The translations under genes and the position numbers were made by a program. From the NCBI RefSeq assembly GCF_963675165.1, contig NC_087377.1, positions 15,992,198 to 16,056,197 of the forward strand: a stretch of 64,000 bases of DNA, written 5' to 3'. This document shows positions 24,177 to 34,379 of the stretch, in pieces. Position 1 is the stretch's first letter, and every line of letters begins with the position of its first letter. Below the pieces are notes generated by a model, which was not told the DNA's origin, did no database searches, and saw only the letters and a program-made list of their open reading frames with translations. This stretch comes from Halichondria panicea. Lineage: Eukaryota; Porifera; Demospongiae; Suberitida; Halichondriidae.

Positions 24177-26981
24177 CTAATTAGTGCTTATAGAGATGAA
24201 ATCAACAGTTTGAATACTAGTAAACGCTTGAATAATTTTATAATTAATAAAATCAATTTTTGTCTCTCCTCCGGCTACAATAACCTCTCCACTAGGAAGT
24301 ACTGAGCATGTGCAGTTGTATCGTGCAGTAGGCAGGTCTCCCACTTTCACCCACCTCCTGGTGTCAGGCTGGTAGAGGTGGATCGATGAACTTGGGTTGT
24401 GTCTGTCGTCCGCTCCACCAACGGCTAATAGTGACCTCCCAATACTGAGAGGAGCTGACCGCACGAGTGGTACTTCCTGTAAGGTCTGCCAGAGAGTGGG
24501 TGCGTCCAGGTTGGAAAGGGCCTTTGCAATGAGTTCATTGAGGTCGACGTGGTGCACTATCGTGGTTGCCCTTCCAGTGTGATCGAACCCTCTCATTAGG
24601 TAGAGGGTGTTTCCTATGATAGTCGATTTCAGTGATGATTGTGGGTTAGGTAGTGACTGAGCAATGTACCATCTTCTTGATGCCACGTCCAACACCTCCA
24701 CAGAGGAGGTACGTTCTTTATCATTACGCCCACCAGCTACAATGATGTGGTTGTTGAAGGAGACAGCTGTTGAGGATTCACGAGCAATGTTCATTGGTGG
24801 GTACGGGTGAGTCCATTCCCCTGCTTCAAAAACTGCAAGTTGATTGGTGCGTTTGTTGTTACTTGGATCACGTCCTCCCACCAGCACTAGTCGATTAGCG
24901 AGTGATGTCATAGCGAACCACATGGCAGTGTACTCTGGTAGTTTGGTCCATTGATCTTGCTCGGTCTTCATCACTGTACACCCGTCACGATCATTGTCTG
25001 CATCACCTCCACCAACATACACCGTGTCACCGATAACAACACTCTGTACCGAGCCACCTATCTTGATTGGCATGTCTTTTCCTCTTCTCCATTTCAGAGT
25101 GAGTGGAGGTCTCAACTCTCTGGGAGGGGGACCCTGAATAATGAATGAGTGTAATTAGGATAGTGTCTACTAACAAGCGAGTGTTACTTGTAGCAATAAT
25201 TGCATGCACACTAAATCACTTTCTCTAATTAGCTTAAGAGGCCACGCCCAGTCTAATAGAATGTACAGTACGATTATAAGAGATCAAAGCTTCTACTATA
25301 GCTCTGCAATGATATAATGGTGCGTTTTGTCTCACCTTTCTTTGCTGTTGAATGATGGCGTCTCTCCTGACCAGCTCAGCATCTTTGTGCTTATTCTGTT
25401 CCCTGTGTGCCTGTACAGGGGGGTGAAAAAATTCTACAACAGAACGAGACATTCTTCACTAAAGGAAGTACTGTAACATAATTATAGGCACACTCAAACG
25501 GATGTGTAGTTACGGCTTAACACATGAGACAGCATCCATGCATGTTAAGGTACAATACTATTGTTGCTGTGGGAATCTCATTATCACACTACATGTACGC
25601 ACCTTCTTGACTTGTTCAGTGTCCTTTGACTCCTTCTTTGTTGCCTCCACTGGGTCCGAGCTTGTTGTTAGGTAAGTATCTAAAATCGATACCAACATTA
25701 ATAGACGGATATGATTTTTTCGTTAGGGTTACAGTTAGCTGAAACGTAAAACACATAATATACTTATCATTGACTCACAGATGTCCCTGGCAGATGGTCT
25801 CCTCCTCATGTCTTCTTGCAAACAACTGTCGATAAGCTTCCTCAACCTGTGTTTGTGAGGTATCTGGGCAACATGGAATGATCGATCTTCCACAGATTTG
25901 ATCGTCTTCAGCTTGCAAACAATCTGTACCATAATCGCCCCAAGAGAGAACACATCCAAGCTATTATCGTAATTATCCTTGTCCAATCGAATAGCCTCGA
26001 GAGGTAGATACCCCATACGGTGACCAATGGCTGTGAGGGTGTGGCTAAGCTTGGAGGGATCGTATAGCCGTGACATGCCAAAGTCGGATATCTTTGCGAC
26101 AGGCACTGGTCGTGTAAGCTTCAGCAAAACGTTATCACCACAGAGGTCACGATGGATAATCTGCTTGCTGTGAATGTAGGCCAGACCACAAGCCACGTCT
26201 TTGGAGAGGCTAATTTCACATTCGCTAGTGAGGGACTCTTCATCAAGGCCGGAGATATAGGATCTCAGATTGCAATCCATTAGCTCAACAACGAGGATTG
26301 TACTCCCTGATTTGGGGTGCTTGGCAGTCAACAAAAACTGAACAACATTTGGGTGCTGGAACGACTTGAGAAAACCACTTTCACGATCAATTGCATCGCT
26401 AGCTTCTTCGTTTTTGCCGACTGGAATACTTGCTTGCATCTCCATAGCATCGTGAAGCAGCACTTTGACTGCACATATCTCGCCCCTGTAACTGCCTTTG
26501 AAGACTGCTCCAAATGCACCTTTACCGAGACGCTCGTCTAGGAAAACAGTCAAATCATCGTTGATCAACTGGTGATTTTCGTCAACTAAAGAATATCGTG
26601 TGCATGAGGTTGAAAGATAACGTATTAACATGTATAATCATGTATTAATGTGTCATTGGTACTTACCCTGTAATTTTATTCTTTTAGGATTGCTTGCACT
26701 AGGATGATCTTTCTCGATGGTCCTGGCTATGTGAACTTCACTCACGATGGGACTTGACAAAGCTTTGACAACATCTTCCCAGCTTCTCTCACCACCTTTC
26801 AGCCATTCTTTCAAACCCTCACGATAGCAGTCATCAGGATTGTTGCTCCATTCTTTCCCAATGCTGTCGATGGTATCCGAGGGTATTTTAAGAACTAGCA
26901 AGAAGTTTCTCCACTTGATTCGAGCATCAAACGTAGCTATGTATAGACACCTAGATCTGCTATTGTGAGATAGTCAGACAT
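24177..26981 (-). CDS. Death-kinase-kelch, copy C (Death exon frameshifted)
   Basis: Exons: Death 26981-26667, kinase 26585-25779, linker 25679-25599, coiled coil 25433-25336, kelch 25133-24177. The Death exon lost one base near 26950 relative to copy B, so the reading from the first ATG ends after about 14 residues. All later exons are open and in phase. The kinase keeps GKGAFGAVFKG, AVK, HRDLCGDN and DFGMSRL; the kelch exon keeps six blades and has a longer end before the stop. An in-frame start inside the first intron could give a kinase-kelch protein of about 650 residues without the Death domain; this is speculative. Confidence 0.6.
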
Positions 26982-27330
26982 CTTCTGTGTAGAGTGTGGA
27001 ATAAGATAAGCAATGATATGAAGGTACATGTAATTATGTATAAATATTTGGTGTGTGCAAATTATATCATCAAAACCATGTACCGTAGATCTATATGTAG
27101 AAAATAAAACAGTGCTGTCTGCACTTACTGATAACAATCCAGAGCTACAGTATCTTCACAGCTTGATACCAGGCACGATACAGAAATACAGGACAACAGC
27201 TAGCTCAGCTACAATTACAACGCGACAAGACTTTCTCTGCAGAATAAACAATAGCTGTCACGTGCGATAACTAAACCACGTGGCTGGTCTTTCACTTCCA
27301 TAGCTAGCTAGCTCATAGATCATAGCTAGA
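26982..27330. promoter_or_regulatory. Divergent spacer of unit 4 with two E-boxes
   Basis: CACGTG at 27259-27264 and 27277-27282 in the shared spacer block. Promoter role inferred. Confidence 0.5.
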
Positions 27331-27460
27331 GAGAAGAAAAAATTGTGCTGTCAATTTTGAAGCTCTGAGCAAGTGGTCAAACTATTTGTCTGTATTGGTG
27401 GAGGGTGAAGACATGAGTCCATGGACAGGGACTACTGAGGAACCTTCATCAAGAACATTA

Positions 27461-29401
27461 AGGGTGCTGGAACACCTACGCCCACGTACGCCCACACACA
27501 CGTTGCTAGGGAAAGCTAACTATGAAACTACCTGCAGGGGAGACATGGATCCTTCACAGGATTATGAAGCAACACTCTACTAGTGTGCATTCCAAAAATG
27601 GAGAGGAAAGGATGATGACAACAGATTTTACACTTGATTTTCATCATATAGCTAAAAGAAGTTCCGCTTAGGAAACCAGTAGAGCTATGGACTTGATTGT
27701 TTGTTTGCAGGTGCACTACACACAGCTCTTCAACATTACGAAGAGCTTTTGTTGTAAAATCCCTTTGTTATCTATTTATGAGAATTTTTTGTCATGACAC
27801 ACCCTCTAGAGAAAAATCTAGACCGTATATGGACAAAGTCAGCCCGTAACTTTGTTCACCTTACCTAATTATAGCAGCATGCTAAATATAGACCAAGTCC
27901 TGTACGTAGATAGTCAGATCGAACACTTTTTATATCTGGCTCTAGTGTACGCGTACGCTAGAGTATAAATTAAGACGTAAGCCTGTAGACCACGCCCCAA
28001 TTGCGTACGTAGAGTGCAGAATTAGCGTTGAAGATCAAGAGCCATTAATTTTGTTAGTAGCCTGAAGAGAAGAGATAGGCAACGCTGGGGCTACAGACAG
28101 CGCTGACAATTGGCTGGCTCATAGACTTCTGCCAGGGTTGGCTGCTGTTTTGATGGACTTTGAAGGTAAACTATGAACTAGCTTTGCTAGCTTGATACAC
28201 AGGGCCTTGCTTTTCACTCCCTTCCCCTTCAGAGCTTCCATGAAAGCCTGTGTGTAATACCACTCTTGGACCCCAGTGTCACCAGAGTGCTGTGCTCCAG
28301 GCCAAGTTGGACCAGTCTCTTTGTCTGGGCTGCAGTAATGCTTGGCTTCCCCGGGCATCAGATTGGTGGAACCTCCGCTTTTGTGAGGTCCACACAGCTC
28401 CATCTGCTTATTAGCAGACCGAATAGGGAGGTTGGGGAGGCAGCTGATCAGTGAATGGTGTGTCGTAACTGCCTCCATCGCCAGGACATCTGGAAATGAG
28501 CTTCTGTGAGTGTGATACATAAAATAAATAATAACACAGATTGCCAACCTTCCAGACGAGTTCCTAGCGTGTTTGTAAGTATAGGTCCTCCATCCCAAGT
28601 TTTTTGCCAGAAAGGTGACTGTCCCCTTCATCTGGACAATACATGTGCATGTACAGTGAATAATTATGTAGTGGCACCGGGTCAGGTAGAATCCATCCAT
28701 AGGAACCAACCTATTTTTATCATCACCCCTGTTCACAATATTTTTTTCGTACCTGACCACAGGACCATTCTGCTAACTTGGTGGCAAGGATCTCCAGCTT
28801 CTGAAGGATGCGATGCCATTGTGTGCTGGAACATGGTGGAAGACCCAACCAGCCACTCAACCGGACGTATCAACATGCAGGTGGCCATTGAGGAGAAAGG
28901 ACAACACTGGATAGTGCCATGAACAGCTCGAATCGTGGATAGTACACGTCTAAAGCACTGAAGAGAAACGTCTCCACTCGACACAAATGAAGACAGTGTG
29001 TATTAACATCAAAAGACAATCCAACCTGCTGTGTGACTAATGCTAGTTGAGGAACTCGGACACTCGTGCTGATTGTACTGAGACTGGAGTCTATTGGCAC
29101 ACTTACGTTTCTCCCATCTACTACTGAAGGCACTCCTTTGCTACAAATCTGGCTCTGTATTTATTGGATTGTGTTATTTTGTTATTGATTTATTAGTTTG
29201 TGTAGCTACCTGATTTTCTTTCGCAGCTTGTAGTTAATTTAATTGAAGACATTCTCACAAAACCACTATGTTGTTACTTGTGGTTACTACTATACTAGCG
29301 CACGCATTGAAATTAAATACTGCGTGTGCAAGTCTCAGGATCTAAACGTTGCATTTTTGTGGTTAAATTATGTCAATTTGTTACTATGTGCGGGCACCCT
29401 T
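27461..29401. mobile_element. 1.94-kb inverted-repeat element in u4 5' exon
   Basis: Ends AAGGGTGC and GCACCCTT, flanked by AACATT on both sides (6-base target duplication). The empty site GAACATTAACAAGG is visible at 8258 and 17701. It interrupts the 5' exon of u4. Open frames at 28119-28760 (minus) and 28506-28922 (plus) overlap each other and match nothing I recognise. It is probably a decayed or non-autonomous DNA transposon. Confidence 0.75.
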
Positions 29402-29415
29402 AACATTAACAAGGT

Positions 29416-29720
29416 ACAGTTATTCATAAATATTAAATTACAAAGCGAGAGGTCATTTCTTTTTGGAAGTTTAGAAAAATTCCTGGTGTCGCATATTTAG
29501 AGGGTCGCATCTAATTGGAGGTTACTCTACTATCCTCGATTATAGGATGCTTAAAATTATATTGTTTCTAGCGGCCTGGAATCGAGGCTGTGGTTTGACC
29601 TCTATTTAGGACGCGACAAAAAAAAATTGTCACACGCAGCAGTCGCTACTTTTAGAGGTCAGAAAATTACCTAAGATCAAGGGGTGTCGCAAATTTGGAG
29701 GGTGGCCTTAAATTGAACAA
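29416..29720. repeat. ~300-bp MITE-like repeat (unit 4)
   Basis: Copy of the intron repeat described at 8290-8585. Confidence 0.5.
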
Positions 29721-29861
29721 GTACGGTACTTGTGTATAATGTGTAGTTGGTTATAATGTGGACCCTAACTTTGGTCTTGTGCATGATACCCGGGTATGTA
29801 CCCACACAGAGTTCACACCAAGTAACATAAAAGCAAACACTTAAAAACTGTTTTAATACAG

Positions 29862-30202
29862 AGATACTACACGTAGGGACAGAGCCGACCGACGTGGAGA
29901 CGGTTACTATCGCTACTGAAGAGGTGGTACCCAGTTCACAGTTTGAGATAGAGATAAGTCAGAGTGATGATGGGGAGAGTGTGGAGCAGCTACAGGCCAG
30001 TGACTTGGGCCCTAACTTTGGCCTTGTGCATGATACCCTGGTAACACACACACACACACACAGTTCACACCAAGTAACATATAAAAACTAGCACTTAAAA
30101 CGCTTTTTTAAAGGTATCCTAGGACGTTTCGTTTTCGTATTATTTTCGCTTTCGTATTACATGGTTTGAATTTGCATGATGGTAACTACCTCCCAAATAA
30201 CG

Positions 30203-30240
<38 letters not shown>

Positions 30241-31281
30241 TTGTTCCCGCCCACTCACACAGGAGGTCCACACGCTAACTAGCAATGATGGTTTGCCCTC
30301 TGACATGACTTCTGAGGATGGCTCCACCCTCAACGCTATAGGCCACGCCCTCATCCAGATTCAGCAAGGTGGACAGACCACCCCTTCATCTCAGTTCCTC
30401 ATCACTAGGAGCACCTCTTCTGGTTCAGAGTCTGGCCAAAATGGTGAGTAATGGACGCCAAATTTATCAGTGTGACGATACATTTTTTGGGGCAAATCCA
30501 AAAGTTATATATAGGCTTCGATAAGTTATCCAAGTGCTTGTACGTACTAATTACATGTAGAACCATGAGTATTATTGCTAATGTTTGAGGTTTCTTGGAA
30601 GTGGTGTTGAAAAATGTTAATAGTCAGTTTTTATTATGTTGTTGTGTGTGTTCAGGTCCTCTGTATGTGATGATCCCACCATCCAGTAGTGCTGAGATAC
30701 TGCATGCAATGGGTCGACCTATAGCACCCAAGATGAGCAGGATATCAACTATGGATTATCACACGGCCGACCCCATCGTTCAAATGCAGTTGTGAGTACA
30801 CAGTTCATGTGATTGCCTATCTCTGCATAACATGTATGACAGTATGTTAGGGAAAGCATCATTCTTGCTACATACAGTATTACTAGAATATTTTGCTGTT
30901 GGTGAAAACCTTTGCGAATCAGCCAAATCGGCAACCCTTTGCGATCTAACTATTTCGTTCTGGCAAAAATTCGCATATGCTCGCTGTAATACGGTAACTG
31001 TGAGGAGTGTTGTTATTATGGTGGTTGGTTTGCAGGTCTGGGGATATGGCCGCCAACAGGGAAGCTCAAAGGAAGGCTACACACAATGAAGGTGCTGCAA
31101 ATTCAATACTGAAAGTTATAGTGTACAACAGATGTACATGTACTTACGTAGTCATAATCACATTTCCCACAAAATACAAATTTGTCACTTCTAAAACTAA
31201 TAACTTATTTGCTGTGTGGGGGCTATCCATCCATGCTGTAAACGTCTAAGTATGCCTTGATTTTCATTTTATACTGTACAG

Positions 31282-31325
<44 letters not shown>

Positions 31326-32250
31326 CAAGATTCATTTATTTTGCCAATTGGCTCAGCTTCATTGTACATGCCCTAAACACGATAATTACCAGTTGTTGTT
31401 GTTCTTCCCACGCCCAATTGAGCGTCGGCGTCGGGACAGGATCAACGAGCTCATCAAGGTACTGGCTCAGATAGTGCCTGCTTTTCAGAAGAAAGACGCA
31501 ACTACTGGTTCCATTGTCGGGGTGAGTGTGTGTGTCTGTGAGTGTGTGTACTAAAGTACTATTGGAAAAGCCATCGAAATATCTACTAACTTCGGTTGTT
31601 TTTTTTAAGCATGCATTAGTGCAGAGCCCAGTGTTACGTTAGTTACTAGTAGCATAGAATCCAGCAGAGGCCATCGTATATAACACATGTAGTTAGTTGC
31701 ACATAAAATTGCTAAAGCATGTTTTTTTGTTATCTCCACGTACATGTCTCACCCTCACGTCATGTTTCCCTGACTGCAGTATGTGTACAGCAAGGGAACG
31801 GTACTGGACAAGACAGTGGACTACTTGAAAGAGCTCGTGTTTCAAAATGAACAACTCACAGCCAGTGCCAAAATCGCAGAGAAATCTTTAGCAATGCTTC
31901 AAAACCAGATCCAAGTCCTAGAGAAAGAGAACGCATTTCTTCAAGCACAGATTATCCAGTTTGGAATTGATGTAGCTGCCTCCTCTGGTCAGAAGCAACC
32001 TAACCAGCAACTTCTAAACTCTCCTCTGGCCCAGAATCTCCCCTTCACTTACTATAGCTATACATTGTCAGTATTATTATGTATACCACACATAGTTTTT
32101 ATACATGATATTTGTCTTATTGAACCTGAGCATAATAAAAATTGTGAACAAAGCTACGCCCATTATAATTATGTGCAGTCTAGCCTCCATCTCAAGCCGC
32201 ACTTCCTCGAAAATTGGCCTGGTAGTATACGCTGCTTGTGCATGCGCTAA
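29862..32250 (+). CDS. USF-like bHLH-leucine zipper protein, copy u4 (best preserved)
   Basis: Exons 29862-30040, 30263-30443, 30656-30791, 31036-31091, 31418-31521 and 31780-32250 join in a single frame. The bHLH reads NREAQRKATHNE, VERRRRDRINELIKVLAQIV, then YSKGTVLDKTVDYLKELVFQ. A zipper with Leu/Ile heptads follows (LTASAKIAEKSLAMLQNQIQ, VLEKENAFLQAQI). HNEVERRRRD-x-IN plus SKG..LDK..DY is characteristic of USF-type factors, which bind CACGTG as dimers. Two defects: the acceptor before 31418 reads CCCAA instead of CCCAG, and the 5' exon carries the 1.94-kb insertion. It may be recently inactivated, unless an alternative splice rescues it. Confidence 0.6.
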
Positions 32251-32252
32251 CC

Positions 32253-33234
32253 CACCGCTGTTTCACAACAATGAAGCTATCGATTTAATGTGCTTGATCG
32301 CTGACTGGAATGAGCCTTTTGCTGGTCTGCCAGGTGTGTAGGATTGTTTCTTTGGCCTCCCACCAACACTGTGAGTGCTAACGCTTAAACAAACTGAGCA
32401 ATTAACACTGTGTGCAGACCAGGTCGCAATCGTTTTTTGTGGATTATAATCTTTTCCGTCTCTAGTGTGCTTAATAGTATGATAAATAATGTTATTGCAT
32501 GGGTGACAATATGATTGGGGATGAATTGCGTCCACATCTTCGTTCACTTCTATCCCAAAAACCTCCAGAAGATCAACCTTTCTGTCTGAACAGGAATACT
32601 TATGGCCTTGAGGACCTTTCTTGTTCCTGAAATAAGACCCACACACCCGACAGTGCTTGGAGAGTGCTACAAGGTGCTCATCATCCATTCCTGAATGTAT
32701 TATTTGTTGTTAGTCTTTAACCATACTATGTGAGTATATATAAATCATTATTGTATTGAAGTCGTAATTATTTTTTGTCAATTTTTGGTCAATTTTCAAT
32801 CCTAATTAATATTTGTTGCAAAAAAAAGTGAAGTTACCTGTTGCTGTCAAATAGTAGTATGAGACTTCCTCTTGGGATTGCTGCAGAGATCACTTAAAGA
32901 AAAACTCTTTTGTTGTCAGGAATTAGTGGTCAAAACATCTACTTAGCACCTTGTAGTTGACCATTAATTAAGTGCAGTGTAGTTTGCAGGTGCGCATGGG
33001 CAGCCTAATGACTGTTGCTATGCGCATTTGGTGTCATTCAGTAGAGGACAAGGTGCACATGACTGTCACTCTGCTTTCATGTGATTTAGATGAATAACTA
33101 AGCAGTTGCCATGGGTATAAATATTTCATAATACAAGAAATTTACAGATGTAAAACCACACCCACTTTCCAATATTTCATTGAGTTGCATTCTGTTCTAA
33201 TTACCAACTAAGTAGCAGTCTTGAAACAGCGGTG
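32253..33234. mobile_element. 982-bp inverted-repeat element carrying a RAG1-N-like gene
   Basis: Perfect 13-base terminal repeats, CACCGCTGTTTCA and its reverse complement, flanked by AACC on both sides. The uninterrupted sequence (GCTAACCATTAGC) is visible in u3 and u5. It has one ORF, on the minus strand at 32263-32688, that nearly touches the left terminus. No catalytic transposase domain is present, so it must be mobilised in trans. Confidence 0.8.
32263..32688 (-). CDS. RAG1 N-terminal zinc-region-like protein
   Basis: 141 residues. Visible order: HCRVCGSYF near 12-20, a basic stretch, VDLLEVFGIEVNEDVDAIHP near 38-57, YCHPCNNIIYH, TIATWSAHSVNCSVC, then a basic GGRPKK tail. In vertebrate RAG1, the region just before the RING finger has the same order of Cys pairs and the same V-F-x-I-x-V-x-x-D-V-D-x-IHP and W-x-x-H-S-x-x-C-x-VC pattern. 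No RING or DDE core follows. Similar stand-alone RAG1-N-like mobile elements are known from molluscs (N-RAG-TP). Likely zinc- and DNA-binding; role in transposition unknown. Confidence 0.7.
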   Translation of the reverse strand: MDDEHLVALSKHCRVCGSYFRNKKGPQGHKYSCSDRKVDLLEVFGIEVNEDVDAIHPQSYCHPCNNIIYHTIKHTRDGKDYNPQKTIATWSAHSVNCSVCLSVSTHSVGGRPKKQSYTPGRPAKGSFQSAIKHIKSIASLL

Positions 33235-33269
33235 AACCATAATTATGCTACTGAACATGAAAACTGTGC

Positions 33270-34020
33270 TGATGAAGAACCTTCATCAAGAACAAGGTAC
33301 GTGTGTATAATGTGTAGTTATGCAGTGCAATGAGTTGACTGTGTACTATTGAATGTACAGTACAGAGAATGGGAACCTAGCATGCTTACTAGTCTGTATG
33401 TACATGCACTTGTATACAAGGTATGCTTCAATGTATGCAGTTCAGGTGTGTACAGGGAAACGTGTGTCAATTGAGAACACTAGCTCACAATATTTGTACA
33501 TGACATTGTACAGTACGTGTACCAGACCCTTCATCACACTACCAGTTTGAATGTGTCCATGTGTTGTTATCGTGGCTACAGAACACTGACTCAGGACGAG
33601 GAGGACTTTGACAAGTTCCTGGAGAGTGCCAAAGCTCAGCAGCTCTCACCCTCCACAATTAAAAGGTATCACTTTAACTGACTCTTACGATTATTCTAGT
33701 ATTCATAATGTAAGTACGTACATATTGTATACCAGTACATGTGTTGTGTGTGGTGTCCCTTTTATCATAGTTGAGCCATTTTGCTTTTAGCCAGTATAAA
33801 TTATAGCTACTGTTATCATGTGATTTTCTTACCCCTTACTTCCTAAGTCCTCAAACTTCCACTCAGTATGACTATGATCATGTGACTCTTTAACCCCTCA
33901 GTTCCCGAGCCCCACCCCTCACTGTCTGACTTGAAAGAGGAGATAGACTTTGGATTCTGGGAGAAGGCGTCCACCCTACCCTCGGACAAGACCCCAACCA
34001 AGGACCTGAACTTGTTATGA
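33270..34020 (+). CDS. Acidic tail gene, unit 4 (fullest version)
   Basis: Segment 33270-33296 encodes EPSSRTR, exon 33582-33665 encodes TLTQDEEDFDKFLESAKAQQ then LSPSTIK, and final exon 33902-34020 encodes PEPHPSLSD, then an acidic EEEIDFGFWEKAS, and ends in LNLL. The first two join in frame across good splice sites. The phase into the last exon does not fit directly, so an exon may be missing (the AIFQPGQVLRRQEEALRME exon of other units is absent here). EEPSSRT also occurs at the end of the 5' array exon, so these may be exons of one gene alternative to the bHLH exons. Family not recognised. Confidence 0.4.
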
Positions 34021-34146
34021 GACTGTTAATATTATTTTGTCTGTTTTTGTACTATTTTCTGGCAATGTAATTATGTATGTACCACTTCATGTCATCATAA
34101 TAACTATAATTAAAAGTCTGTTGCAACTTAATTTTCTCTTACCTGC

Positions 34147-34266
34147 TATAACGTGCAAATATTTAAGGCGTGGCTTCCGGTAAGCAGTCATTCCGCGAAT
34201 ATTGTGCAACAAAAAGAGGCCTATCCACAAAATATAAATGCCTCAAAAATTTCGCACTATACGGTA
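34147..34266. repeat. Small MITE-like repeat (TATACGGTA end), unit 4
   Basis: About 120 bases, with a right end ATTTCGCACTATACGGTA and a left end resembling its complement (TATAACGTGCAAAT). The same insertion occurs at 48775-48892 downstream of copy E. The ends match the ACCGTATAG-type MITEs at 59320 and 63349. Confidence 0.55.
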
Positions 34267-34379
34267 TTTAGCACTTATAGATCAACAGTTCGAATAAAAA
34301 TAAACGAAATATGCGAACTTAATTAGAAAACTTTTTTCAAAAAGATTGTTAACAATGCACAACATATTACAATAACTAA

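Noticed and set aside
28119-28760. 213-residue minus-strand ORF in the 1.94-kb element as a transposase
   Set aside because: Composition is Cys/His-poor, no catalytic triad is evident, and a plus-strand ORF overlaps it; not enough to call a gene.
27461-29401. piggyBac-type TTAA insertion
   Set aside because: TTAA occurs at both ends, but comparison with the empty site shows AACATT was duplicated instead.
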